Both the position numbers and the translations under genes were made by a program. This document shows positions 7,514-14,980 of a stretch of DNA of 17,999 nt, one piece after another. Position 1 is the first letter of the stretch; each line of letters opens with the position of its first letter. Below the pieces are notes generated by a model. The model was not told the DNA's origin. It worked only from the letters and a program-made list of their open reading frames with translations, and did no database searches. This stretch comes from Prevotellaceae bacterium UBA3627. GTDB taxonomy: Bacteria; Bacteroidota; Bacteroidia; Bacteroidales; Bacteroidaceae. Location of the stretch: assembly GCA_002373375.1 (NCBI GenBank), contig DFLE01000051.1:94845-112843 (forward strand), given 5' to 3'.

Positions 7514-8344
7514 AATTTTTATCAGTCTCTTCTTGTAGAGGTCGCCCACGGCCTGCTTGTATGTTCTCTTGCTTACACCGAATTGCTCCTGTATATCGGC
7601 GGCGTCGCTCTTGTCGCCCAGTCTGCATCTGCCTCCCTGCGTCTCAAGGTATCTCAGGAGACGTGCAGAGAAATCCTCTGTATGTTGTCTGCCGCTCTTC
7701 TGCAGTGCACAGTCTATTTTACCGTCCTTACGCAGCTGTGATATAAAACCCTTCACACGGTCGCCGGTGTGCAGAGAACGGAACACCTGAGTGTCATAAA
7801 GCAATCCGCCGTAGCGGTTGTCTATAATAACCTTAAAGCCCAGGTCGGTCTTCTGCCATATCAGCAGGTCCACCTCCTGTCCTACGGTCAGGGCCTTATC
7901 ATCTCCGGGCTGCAGCGTGTGCAGGAACTTCTCTATCTTGGCAGAAGCCATGATGCGGTAGCTCTCCTCGTCAACATGCACATAGACAATGTATGAGCGT
8001 CCGCGCTCCATGCGCCTCTTCTGCTCGCGGAACGGACAGAACAAGTCCTTCATCAGTCCCCAGTCAAGGAAAGCGCCGTACTCGTTGACCCATGCCACCT
8101 CAAGGTAAGCGAAGTCGCCCACCATAGCCTTCGGCTCCAATGTGGTAGCTATGAGTCTCTCCTCGTTGTCCAGATATAAAAACACCTCAATCTCATCTCC
8201 CACCTCAAGGTCTTCCGGCACATATCTCTCAGGCAGCAATATCTTACCCTCATATCCGCCACCCTCGAGGTACATTCCAAAGTCAACACGCCATGCGGCG
8301 CGCAGCTTATTCTTCTGTCCCAGTCTCAGTTTTTCCATGGTCAT
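7487..8344 (-). CDS. cvfB: CvfB-type S1 RNA-binding protein
   Basis: A cytoplasmic RNA-binding protein of the CvfB/YitL family (three S1-like OB domains plus a winged helix), linked in Firmicutes to control of virulence-gene expression; its target in Bacteroidetes is not established. The 285 residues fit the family. Visible parts: N-terminal S1-like domain (about 5-65, LGQKNKLRAAWRVDFGMYL), second (about 70-135, VGDFAYLEVAWVNEYGAFLDWG), third (about 150-215, VGQEVDLLIWQKTDLGFKVI) and a winged helix (about 225-285, SDAADIQEQFGVSKRTYKQAVG). ATGs occur at 8344 and 8338, both inside the 3' end of lolD, so the two genes overlap by 32-38 bases and are probably translationally coupled. Its last codons belong to the 23-bp tandem repeat, so the C-terminus may vary between strains. 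Confidence 0.85.
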   Translation of the reverse strand: MTMEKLRLGQKNKLRAAWRVDFGMYLEGGGYEGKILLPERYVPEDLEVGDEIEVFLYLDNEERLIATTLEPKAMVGDFAYLEVAWVNEYGAFLDWGLMKDLFCPFREQKRRMERGRSYIVYVHVDEESYRIMASAKIEKFLHTLQPGDDKALTVGQEVDLLIWQKTDLGFKVIIDNRYGGLLYDTQVFRSLHTGDRVKGFISQLRKDGKIDCALQKSGRQHTEDFSARLLRYLETQGGRCRLGDKSDAADIQEQFGVSKRTYKQAVGDLYKKRLIKITDNGIELI

Positions 8345-8999
8345 CGTTATTTAATACCATACCATCCTTAATGTGAATGGTGCGGTCGGTTGTGCGTGCC
8401 AGCTCCTCATCGTGCGTCACGATGATAAACGTCTGGTTGTACTTCTCCCTGAGCTCAAAAAACAGCTGGTGCAGCTCCTGCTTGTTCTTTGAGTCAAGGG
8501 AGCCCGACGGCTCGTCGGCCAGTATCACGGCAGGGTTGTTAATCAAAGCCCTTGCCACCGCCACGCGCTGCTTCTCACCTCCCGACAGCTCTGCCGGTTT
8601 GTGTCCCATCCTGTCTGCCAGTCCGAGAAACTGCATCAGCTCCTTGCAGCGTGCCTTTGCCTCGCTGCGTTTCCTGCCTGCTATGAGAGCCGGCAACATC
8701 ACGTTCTCCTCAGCTGTGAACTCAGGCAGCAGCTGGTGAAACTGGAACACGAAACCTATGTTCTTGTTGCGGAAGTCGGCCAGCGCGTTGGTTGACAGCG
8801 TGGTCACGTCAATGTCGTTAATCATCACCGTGCCGCTGTCAGGCCTGTCCAGCGTGCCCATTATCTGCAGCAGCGTGGTCTTGCCCGCTCCGCTCGGTCC
8901 CACTATGCTCACCACCTCGCCTTTCTCCACGCAGAGGTCGATGCCTTTCAGCACCTGCAGTTGTCCGTAAGACTTCGTGATATTTTGTATCTTAATCAT
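8307..8999 (-). CDS. lolD: ABC transporter ATP-binding protein, LolD type
   Basis: A 230-residue ATPase of the MacB/LolD/FtsE class. Motifs: Walker A GPSGAGKT (34-41), Q-loop Gln86, signature LSGGEKQR (138-145), Walker B VILADE (158-163) with EPSGSLDS following, and switch His196 in VTHDE. The DEPSGSLDS-type D-loop and the insert VFQFHQLLPEFTAEENVMLPALIAG are typical of LolD, which powers release of lipoproteins from the inner membrane to LolA. The permease partner (LolC/E-like) is not in the window, so it must be encoded elsewhere; a MacB-like or other export role cannot be excluded. The C-terminus (NNDDHGKTETGTEE) is charged and overlaps the start of cvfB. It is transcribed divergently from metG. 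Confidence 0.85.
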   Translation of the reverse strand: MIKIQNITKSYGQLQVLKGIDLCVEKGEVVSIVGPSGAGKTTLLQIMGTLDRPDSGTVMINDIDVTTLSTNALADFRNKNIGFVFQFHQLLPEFTAEENVMLPALIAGRKRSEAKARCKELMQFLGLADRMGHKPAELSGGEKQRVAVARALINNPAVILADEPSGSLDSKNKQELHQLFFELREKYNQTFIIVTHDEELARTTDRTIHIKDGMVLNNDDHGKTETGTEE

Positions 9000-9026
9000 C
9001 TTTACAATTTGGAATATATGAGACTA

Positions 9027-9034
9027 CAAAGGTA
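9027..9034 (-). promoter_or_regulatory. -7 promoter box for lolD-cvfB
   Basis: The minus strand reads TACCTTTG at 9027-9034, 27 bases upstream of the lolD start. No matching TTTG is present at the expected -33 spacing, so this is a half-supported promoter. Confidence 0.5.
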
Positions 9035-9073
9035 CACATTTTTTTCAAACTTCTCGCTATCAAGCCTAAATTA

Positions 9074-9105
9074 TTTGGCTATTAGCACTTTTCTTCGTAA
9101 CTTTG
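9074..9105 (+). promoter_or_regulatory. Promoter of metG
   Basis: TTTG at 9074-9077 and TAACTTTG at 9098-9105, spaced 20 bases, a good Bacteroidetes promoter. The leader to the ATG at 9132 is about 20 bases, purine-rich (AGAAAGAAAGGAAAGACAAC), with no proper Shine-Dalgarno site. Confidence 0.75.
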
Positions 9106-9131
9106 CATAAAGAAAGAAAGGAAAGACAACA

Positions 9132-11201
9132 ATGGAAGAAAAGAAATACAACCGCACCACCGTCACTGCGGCGCTTCCTTACGCCAACGGTGGAGTGCAC
9201 ATAGGCCATCTGGCAGGAGTATATGTACCGGCAGACATCTACGTGCGTTACCTGCGCCTGAAGAAGCGTGACGTACTCTTCGTCGGCGGCAGTGACGAGC
9301 ACGGCGTGCCTGTCACCATCCGCGCCAAGAAAGAGGGCATCACCGTTCAGCAGGTGGTTGACCGTTACCACGAGATGATAAAGAAATCCTTCGAGGACTT
9401 CGGTATCTCGTTTGACATCTACAGCCGCACCACCAGCGACATACACCACAAGTTCGCCTCCGACTTCTTCCGTACCCTCTATGACAAGGGCGAGCTGGAG
9501 GAGATAACCGAGGAGCAGTATTGCGACGAGGTGACGGGCGAGTTCCTCACCGACCGTAACATCGTTGGCGAGTGCCCACGATGCCATTCTCAGGGAGCCT
9601 ACGGCGACCAGTGCGAGAAGTGTGGTGCCACGCTCTCTCCTGATGAGCTTATCAACCCTACCAATAAGAACAACCCCGGCCACGGACTTGTCAAGCGTCC
9701 TACCAAGAACTGGTATCTGCCGCTGGGCCGCTATCAGGACTGGCTGAAGCAGTGGATACTGGAAGGTCACAAGGAGTGGCGCTCCAACGTCTATGGCCAG
9801 TGCAAGTCATGGCTCGACATGGACCTGCAGCCGCGTGCCATGACGCGTGACCTCGACTGGGGCATACCAGTACCGGTGGAGGGAGCCGAGGGCAAGGTGC
9901 TCTATGTATGGTTTGATGCACCTATAGGCTATATCTCAAACACCAAGGAACTCTGTGATAAGGAGCCAGAGAAGTGGGGCACATGGCAGAAGTGGTGGCA
10001 GCAGGACGATACCCGTCTCATACACTTCATAGGCAAGGACAACATCGTGTTCCACTGCCTTATCTTCCCAGTGATGATGAAAGCCCACGGCGGCTATATC
10101 ATGCCTGACAATGTGCCGGCCAATGAGTTCCTCAACCTTGAGGACGACAAGATATCAACCTCACGCAACTGGGCTGTATGGCTCCACGAGTACCTCGTTG
10201 ACCTGCCGGGCAAGCAGGACGTGCTGCGCTACGTGCTCACCGCCAATGCGCCTGAGACCAAGGACAACAACTTCACATGGAAAGACTTCCAGGAGCGTAA
10301 TAACTCTGAGCTCGTGGCTATCTACGGTAACTTCGTAAACCGTGCCCTGCAGCTCACTAAGAAATACTTCGAAGGCGTGGTACCGGCATGCGGACAGCTG
10401 CTTGACGTTGATAATCAAGCCATAGCAGAGTTCAAGGACGTCAAGGAGCGTGTAGAGGAATACCTTGAGCAGTTCAAGTTCCGCGAGGCACAGAAAGAGG
10501 CTATGAACCTCGCCCGCATAGGCAACCGCTACATCACCGAGTGCGAGCCATGGAAGGTATGGAAGACCGACCCGGAGCGTGTTAAGACCATCCTCTTCGT
10601 ATGTCTGCAGTTGACTGCAAATCTTGCAATAGCCTTCGAGCCGTTCCTGCCGTTCTCTTCAAAGAGACTGCGTGAGATGCTCAACCTGTCAACATTCGAG
10701 TGGGAGCAGCTGGGCAGCATGGACATCCTCAAGGCCGGACACCAGCTCTCCGAGCCGTCGCTGCTCTTTGAGAAGATAGAAGACAGCGTCATCGAGGCAC
10801 AGCTGCAGAAACTCGAGAATGCCAAGAAGGCCAACGAGGCAGAGTCCTATGTGCCGGAACCGGTTAAGGAGAACGTGGACTTTGAGACGTTTGAGAAACT
10901 GGACATACGCGTGGGACTCGTCACATCATGCGAGAAGGTGAAGAAGTCAAAGAAACTGCTGAAGTTCCACATTGACGACGGAACCCCTGACGGTCGCACC
11001 ATCCTCTCTGGCATTGCCGCATACTATGAGGACCCAGCCGAGCTGGTAGGCAAGCGAGTACTCTTCGTTGCTAACTTCGCCCCACGCAAGATGATGGGTG
11101 AGGAGAGCCAGGGCATGATACTCTCAGCCGTTGACTATGACGGAACACTCTCTGTCACCACGACATCAAAAGATGTCAAGCCAGGCAGTCAGGTGGGATA
11201 A
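9132..11201 (+). CDS. metG: Methionine-tRNA ligase
   Basis: Charges tRNA-Met in the cytoplasm. The 689 residues carry the class I HIGH motif (23-26, in GGVHIGHLAG), a zinc knuckle with C148-x2-C151 and C161-x2-C164, the second signature as KISTSR (340-345) in place of KMSKS, and a C-terminal tRNA-binding (Trbp111/EMAP-like) domain from about residue 582 (VDFETFEKLDIRVG ... VANFAPRKMMG). KISTSR is a variant I associate with Bacteroidetes MetRS, so it is not a sign of a dead enzyme. Codons are strongly biased (AAG, CGT, GGC), as expected for high expression. It has its own promoter and is divergent from lolD. No terminator directly follows; the first strong hairpin is at 11742. Confidence 0.97.
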   Translation: MEEKKYNRTTVTAALPYANGGVHIGHLAGVYVPADIYVRYLRLKKRDVLFVGGSDEHGVPVTIRAKKEGITVQQVVDRYHEMIKKSFEDFGISFDIYSRTTSDIHHKFASDFFRTLYDKGELEEITEEQYCDEVTGEFLTDRNIVGECPRCHSQGAYGDQCEKCGATLSPDELINPTNKNNPGHGLVKRPTKNWYLPLGRYQDWLKQWILEGHKEWRSNVYGQCKSWLDMDLQPRAMTRDLDWGIPVPVEGAEGKVLYVWFDAPIGYISNTKELCDKEPEKWGTWQKWWQQDDTRLIHFIGKDNIVFHCLIFPVMMKAHGGYIMPDNVPANEFLNLEDDKISTSRNWAVWLHEYLVDLPGKQDVLRYVLTANAPETKDNNFTWKDFQERNNSELVAIYGNFVNRALQLTKKYFEGVVPACGQLLDVDNQAIAEFKDVKERVEEYLEQFKFREAQKEAMNLARIGNRYITECEPWKVWKTDPERVKTILFVCLQLTANLAIAFEPFLPFSSKRLREMLNLSTFEWEQLGSMDILKAGHQLSEPSLLFEKIEDSVIEAQLQKLENAKKANEAESYVPEPVKENVDFETFEKLDIRVGLVTSCEKVKKSKKLLKFHIDDGTPDGRTILSGIAAYYEDPAELVGKRVLFVANFAPRKMMGEESQGMILSAVDYDGTLSVTTTSKDVKPGSQVG

Positions 11202-11316
11202 AACGAAAACGACCACGAATATAGCGACCACAGATTACAGTGATTACATTGAATTTTCTAAACAACGGATTAAAATTAATTAAACAGTTCAAGTTTCGCA
11301 TGCGCTCAACTTGTTG

Positions 11317-11432
11317 GGTTATCAGGTTATAAGGTCGTAAGGTCATGAGGTGAAATATGTTTAATTGTGGTGAATAGTTGCCTAATATCACCTTAAAACC
11401 TTGAAGCGAAGCGACCTCAAAACCTTAAACCT
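11317..11432. repeat. Two opposed clusters of an 8-base repeat
   Basis: On the plus strand GGT begins at 11317, 11325, 11333, 11341 and 11349, an exact 8-base period (units GGTTATCA, GGTTATAA, GGTCGTAA, GGTCATGA). On the other strand the same type of word appears as ACC starting at 11390, 11398, 11414, 11422 and 11429. The two clusters face each other across about 40 bases and could fold together. Confidence 0.65.
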
Positions 11433-11620
11433 CAACGAAACTGAAGCTTGCGAAAGTTGAGTTAAACAGATTATTTTAACAACGGATTTAGACTGATTAT
11501 ACGGATTGCACTGATTGTTGGACGAAAACGGGGTCGGACGAAGACGAAGATGGGACTGGACGAGGGCGAAAAACTGTAAAATGTACCGCCCTTGAAAATG
11601 TAAAGTTTTCTAAAAAAGCG

Positions 11621-11727
11621 GTGAAAGCATAGCTTTTACGTCGTAAAACGATAGCTTTTACATCCAGAAAGTTGCCCTTTCGTGGCGTGAAGTGATAGCT
11701 TTCTCCACATAAAAGCATAGCTTTTAC
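11621..11727. repeat. 22-bp-period array of imperfect palindromes (GTRAAAGC ATA GCTTTTAC)
   Basis: Recognisable 19-base units start at 11621, 11643, 11687 and 11709. A decayed unit fits the gap at 11665 (AGAAAG ... CTTTCG). The first is GTGAAAGCATAGCTTTTAC: 8-base arms around ATA with a single G.T mismatch. The constant 22-base register across five positions is what marks it as an array. Confidence 0.75.
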
Positions 11728-11741
11728 ACTGAAAAAACATA

Positions 11742-11789
11742 AAGAACGACCTTTTTGCAAGATGTAGCAAAAAGGTCGTTCTTGTTTTT
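11742..11789. terminator. Hairpin terminator with perfect 17-bp arms
   Basis: AAGAACGACCTTTTTGC (11742-11758) and its exact complement (11767-11783) around an 8-base loop, followed on the plus strand by GTTTTT. On the minus strand the stem is followed by a T-rich stretch too. It can end metG transcripts (540 bases downstream) and transcripts of the minus-strand membrane-protein gene (ends 11927). Confidence 0.8.
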
Positions 11790-11926
11790 GCCCCCTCAGA
11801 GGCCCTGTATTCAATTCATACCCCTTTATGGGCTGGCAGCCCACCAGTTGCTTTTTATTCGCTTAAAAAGAGTTTTCTTTTACGGTAAATTTTACAGTTG
11901 CTAAGAAAGCCCGTGTTGATGCCTGC

Positions 11927-12988
11927 CTACTCCTCGTCAGCGGCAGTCTTCGTTGTGATATACTTAGAGAAGAACACTGTGGCTGTTACGGCTATGAGGA
12001 ATGCCGCAGCTATCAATCCCACCTCAGTCTTGTGGTTCATCGGGTCCACCCATACCTCGCTGAAGAAACCGTTGCGCGCGGCAATCTCCACGAACGACCA
12101 GAACACTATCACAGTGGCGAGGGCAAAACGTATGTTCCTGCCCCATGAGGTGATGTGCAGCTGTTTCTTCAGCATCAGTGCGGAGCCTACAAGGCATATC
12201 AGCGCAAACGCCAGGGTGACGGGATGACGCTGGCCGAGGAATACCGGGTCGTAGCAGAACATCAGTACCAGATACATTCCCCACATCATCATTATCCACT
12301 CCATGAAGACAATTATGGAAGGATGGTGAGCCATAGGGCGCAGCTCTATGCTGTCGCGGGTGTTGCTCTTCAGACAGTGACGCTGTATCCAGTTTATGAG
12401 GTCGCATCCCGTGCGTGTACAGAATGTGTAGAGCACCATGACGGTAATCCACAGTCCGAAGGTGGCTGGCATTATCAGGTATTCAGGGCGCGAGCCGCGT
12501 ATAGCCTTCAGTTCAGGGCGTGTGTAGTCAGCGAGCGGTCTGCCGTTGATGAGGTAGTCCTGGTGGGTTATCATACCGTCGGTGTACTCGGTCATTGTCT
12601 GTATAACGCCAGAGCCTTGCAGGTCGCAGTGCACACCATATCGTTGGGCGTAATATACGAATAGGAACTCCACCCATCCTGTCCAGAAGAGCATGGCGCC
12701 CGTGATGCCCCATACGGTCTGTCGGGTGTCGCCCTTGGCATACACACCGATGATGACCATCAGCAGGCCAAGCAGTCCCATGGCGAAGGCGCTGTAATGC
12801 AGTGCGGTGGGCGGCAGGAAATGCTCCATCATGGCCATCAGTGCGTGTCCTATGGGCATAAGGAGTAGTATGATAAACAGGGAGCAGACGGTCTTGAATA
12901 CTCCGTTGCGGTTAAATGTAGTGCTCATCGTCAGTTTCGTTTTAAGTGTTTGTAAGTTCAGGTCTATATCTGTCATCATGGAGAGCAT
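11927..12988 (-). CDS. Eight-helix integral membrane protein, unknown function
   Basis: I do not recognise a named family. The 353-residue frame holds about eight hydrophobic segments (near 33-53, 64-84, 92-114, 168-190, 222-248, 256-274, 286-304 and 321-343) with a long hydrophilic loop after the third (about 115-167, including YGVHCDLQGSG and a TRPELKAIRGSRPEY stretch) that is probably on one face of the inner membrane. The end is short and charged (KTAADEE). The start is uncertain: ATGs at 12988, 12979 (with GGAG 9 bases upstream) and 12928 (MSTTFNRNG, directly before the first helix). A promoter at 13005-13035 would place transcription start near 13000, which allows all three. It stands alone, divergent from the GH43 gene. 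Confidence 0.75.
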   Translation of the reverse strand: MLSMMTDIDLNLQTLKTKLTMSTTFNRNGVFKTVCSLFIILLLMPIGHALMAMMEHFLPPTALHYSAFAMGLLGLLMVIIGVYAKGDTRQTVWGITGAMLFWTGWVEFLFVYYAQRYGVHCDLQGSGVIQTMTEYTDGMITHQDYLINGRPLADYTRPELKAIRGSRPEYLIMPATFGLWITVMVLYTFCTRTGCDLINWIQRHCLKSNTRDSIELRPMAHHPSIIVFMEWIMMMWGMYLVLMFCYDPVFLGQRHPVTLAFALICLVGSALMLKKQLHITSWGRNIRFALATVIVFWSFVEIAARNGFFSEVWVDPMNHKTEVGLIAAAFLIAVTATVFFSKYITTKTAADEE

Positions 12989-13004
12989 CTCCGAGTAACA
13001 GGTA

Positions 13005-13035
13005 CAAAGTTACAAAAAAAGAGAGAATAATCAAA
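13005..13035 (-). promoter_or_regulatory. Promoter of the membrane-protein gene
   Basis: On the minus strand TTTG (13032-13035) and TAACTTTG (13005-13012) are 19 bases apart, matching the consensus. Confidence 0.75.
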
Positions 13036-13046
13036 TAGGCGAAAAG

Positions 13047-13078
13047 TTTTTATATGTCACGGAAAAATGTTATCTTTG
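13047..13078 (+). promoter_or_regulatory. Promoter of the GH43 gene
   Basis: The -7 box TATCTTTG lies at 13071-13078; a T-run (13047-13051) sits at the -33 distance but lacks a clear TTTG. The box is downstream of the ATG at 13054, so that ATG cannot be the start used from this promoter; the ATG at 13111 is, with a leader of about 30 bases. Confidence 0.65.
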
Positions 13079-13110
13079 TATCCCGAAACATAACCTTAAA
13101 CAATAATTAT

Positions 13111-14760
13111 ATGGATATGAAGATTGTAACATCACTGCTTGTTATGCTGTCGGCGCTCCTTTGTAATGTCAGCGCCCAGAATCCTTACCTGCCGTTGTGG
13201 GAGTTTATCCCTGACGGAGAGCCATACGTTTTTGAGGACCCCGATAACCCGGGCAAATACAGGGTTTATATATACGGTTCGCATGATATGCTGCGCAAGT
13301 ATTATTGCGGCAGGGACCAGGTAGTGTGGTCGGCGTCTGTTGACGACCTTGCCCACTGGCGTTGTGACGGCATTATATTCCGCCTTGACAAAGACCGTGA
13401 CGGCAACCTTATAAATGCTAACGGAGACGGTGACGTGCTGTATGCCCCCGATGTGTGTGAGACCACAGACTCCACCGGCAGGAAGGTGTATTACCTCTAT
13501 CCCAATGTGCAGTCAGACGAGCGCGGCAGTGCTGTGGCCAAGAGCTATCGTCCCGACGGACCGTTTGAGGTGTGCAACTGGAGCAAGGATAACCCACGCC
13601 GCACTGTGGGTCCTATAAGCTTTGACCCCGCAGCCTTCGTCGATGACGACGGCAGGGCGTATGCCTACTGGGGCTTTGCCCGTTCGATGGCCGCAGAGCT
13701 TGACCCTGCCACTATGAGTACGGTGAAGCCGGGCACGAAGGTAATAGACAATATGATAACGAGTTTCAAGGATTCTGTAAACATGGTGTATCGTTTCTTT
13801 GAAGCGTCATCCATAAGAAAGATAAAAGACAAGTATGTGTTTATATATAGCCGCTGGACTAACGAGGGTGAGGACGGACTGCCGCAGACCAACTACACCC
13901 TGGCATACTGTTACTCCAACTCTCCGCTGGGACCGTGGACATACGGTGGTACCATTATTGACGGACGTGGCAAGGAGCGTCAGCCTGACGGCAGTGTGAA
14001 GGCTACTGCCACACCTAATGGTAATACACACGGCAGCCTCTGCTGCATCAATGGCAAGTGGTGGGTGTTCTACCACCGCCAGGCAGGTACGTCAGAGTAT
14101 TCGCGTCAGGCCATGGTGGCACCAGTGGAAGTAGAGGTGCGTGAAGGCGAGGGCGGCTATGTGCGTATCAGCGAGGCAGAGTACACCTCTGAGGGATTCA
14201 AGACCGAAGGCCTAGACCCGCTCACAGAGTACCAGGCAGGCATAGCCTGCTATTACACCGGACCGCATGGTGCGCGGCAGGAGTTCCCGAATATGATATA
14301 CTCCGGTTCGCATACAGAGGTGCATTACCTTGAAGAGTATCCCGGCTACAGCTATGACAAGGCGGCGGAAATAACCAATCCATACGCCGCTGAGATAAAC
14401 CGCTGTCCTATGGTCAATAATGTTGACGGTTCGGTGGTGGGCTACAAATACTACAACTTCTCAAAGACGTATGGCAAGAAGAAACTGCGCCTGCAGCTCA
14501 ACTATGAGCCGGAGGGCATTGACGGCACTGTGGATATATATATAGACCGTCCGTCAGAGCAGGAGGGTGGCGTGCGCATAGGTTCGCTGACAGTCAAAGG
14601 CAGCGGTGCGAAGGCAGGAGAGCCTGTCCGCGCGTCAGTGGATGTAAGCAGCCTGAGCCATTACAACGGCAAGCATGCCCTTTATCTGGTGTTCTCTTCA
14701 AAGACTAAGGGCAAGTCTGTATGCAGGCTTAATACCTTGCGCTTCTCCAGTGCTGACTAA
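13111..14760 (+). CDS. Secreted glycoside hydrolase family 43 enzyme with C-terminal CBM6-like domain
   Basis: GH43 enzymes (five-bladed beta-propellers) cleave arabinofuranosyl, xylosyl or galactosyl linkages in plant polysaccharides. From the ATG at 13111 the protein has 549 residues: a signal peptide (1-22, MDMKIVTSLLVMLSALLCNV then SA, cut before QNPYLP), the propeller (about 24-360) and a C-terminal beta-sandwich resembling CBM6 (about 415-546, VGYKYYNFSK ... YNGKHALYLVFSSKTKGK). Likely catalytic residues: base Asp35 in IPDGEPYVF, pKa-modulating Asp172 in FDPAAFVDDDG and acid Glu231 in FFEASSIRKI. The frame is open up to 13054, but the promoter -7 box and the signal peptide both point to 13111. 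No susC/susD pair is nearby, so this is not part of a visible polysaccharide utilisation locus. The exact substrate cannot be read from sequence. Confidence 0.9.
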   Translation: MDMKIVTSLLVMLSALLCNVSAQNPYLPLWEFIPDGEPYVFEDPDNPGKYRVYIYGSHDMLRKYYCGRDQVVWSASVDDLAHWRCDGIIFRLDKDRDGNLINANGDGDVLYAPDVCETTDSTGRKVYYLYPNVQSDERGSAVAKSYRPDGPFEVCNWSKDNPRRTVGPISFDPAAFVDDDGRAYAYWGFARSMAAELDPATMSTVKPGTKVIDNMITSFKDSVNMVYRFFEASSIRKIKDKYVFIYSRWTNEGEDGLPQTNYTLAYCYSNSPLGPWTYGGTIIDGRGKERQPDGSVKATATPNGNTHGSLCCINGKWWVFYHRQAGTSEYSRQAMVAPVEVEVREGEGGYVRISEAEYTSEGFKTEGLDPLTEYQAGIACYYTGPHGARQEFPNMIYSGSHTEVHYLEEYPGYSYDKAAEITNPYAAEINRCPMVNNVDGSVVGYKYYNFSKTYGKKKLRLQLNYEPEGIDGTVDIYIDRPSEQEGGVRIGSLTVKGSGAKAGEPVRASVDVSSLSHYNGKHALYLVFSSKTKGKSVCRLNTLRFSSAD

Positions 14761-14886
14761 ACAAAAGAAAAAAGAAGAAACATCCTTTGCGACGGTAACG
14801 AAAAGATAGTAGCCGTCAACTTACGTGGCAAGGTGCTCGGCAGGAAACTGAAGGAAATATACGGAGAGTATTTTCGCTACACTTAA
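14761..14886 (+). pseudogene. In-frame open stretch after the GH43 stop, possible gene remnant
   Basis: Directly after the GH43 TAA the same frame stays open for 41 codons to a TAA at 14884-14886, reading NILCDGNEKIVAVNLRGKVL then GRKLKEIYGEYFRYT at its end. It has no start codon of its own and a balanced, protein-like composition. It may be a decayed 3' end of another gene, or chance. I do not recognise the peptide. Confidence 0.3.
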
Positions 14887-14911
14887 CGGACTTTTCACCA
14901 TGATTAGTCAC

Positions 14912-14951
14912 AAAAAGAGTGGAGCCAACCCACTTAAGGTCAGCTCCGCTC
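14912..14951 (-). terminator. Rho-independent terminator after the lipoprotein gene
   Basis: On the minus strand GGAGCTGACC pairs with GGTTGGCTCC (two G-U pairs), extended by GAG/CTC across one mismatch, and is followed by TTTTT. It lies about 30 bases past the stop of the lipoprotein gene. Confidence 0.75.
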
Positions 14952-14980
14952 GCTCAATTATTGTTTAACGCTGTGTTATC

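Larger units (their letters stand above)
11202..11926. other. Repeat-filled gene-free stretch between metG and a membrane-protein gene
   Basis: This 725-base stretch holds no credible gene. From left to right: phrases built on CAGATTACAGTGATTAC and ACGGATT; two opposed GGT/ACC octamer clusters (11317-11432); a GGACGA-rich patch (about 11519-11568); the 22-bp palindrome array (11621-11727); a strong hairpin with a T-run (11742-11789); a small hairpin GGGCTGGCAGCCC near 11830; and an AT-rich tail with the palindrome GTAAATTTTAC. An open frame on the minus strand (11497-11844) is only the repeats read as codons. Confidence 0.75.

Noticed and set aside
9066..9770. Minus-strand open frame of 234 codons opposite metG
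   Set aside because: It is a shadow of the strongly codon-biased metG gene and overlaps both promoters; it has no coherent domain.
10149..10166. Degenerate or inactive MetRS because KMSKS is replaced by KISTSR
   Set aside because: The lysine and serine positions are kept and the rest of the enzyme is intact, including HIGH and the zinc cysteines; I regard KISTSR as a family variant.
11621..11727. CRISPR array
   Set aside because: Units are 22 bases with only 3 bases between palindromes, so there are no spacers of 30 or so bases, and no cas genes are present.
11497..11844. Minus-strand open frame of 115 codons
   Set aside because: It is the palindrome array and hairpin terminator read as codons (repeated VKAMLL / VKAIVL, SYHFT / SYAFT strings), with no promoter and no protein-like composition.
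13054..13110. Longer start for the GH43 gene at 13054
   Set aside because: The promoter -7 box at 13071-13078 lies inside it, and the signal peptide begins only at 13111.
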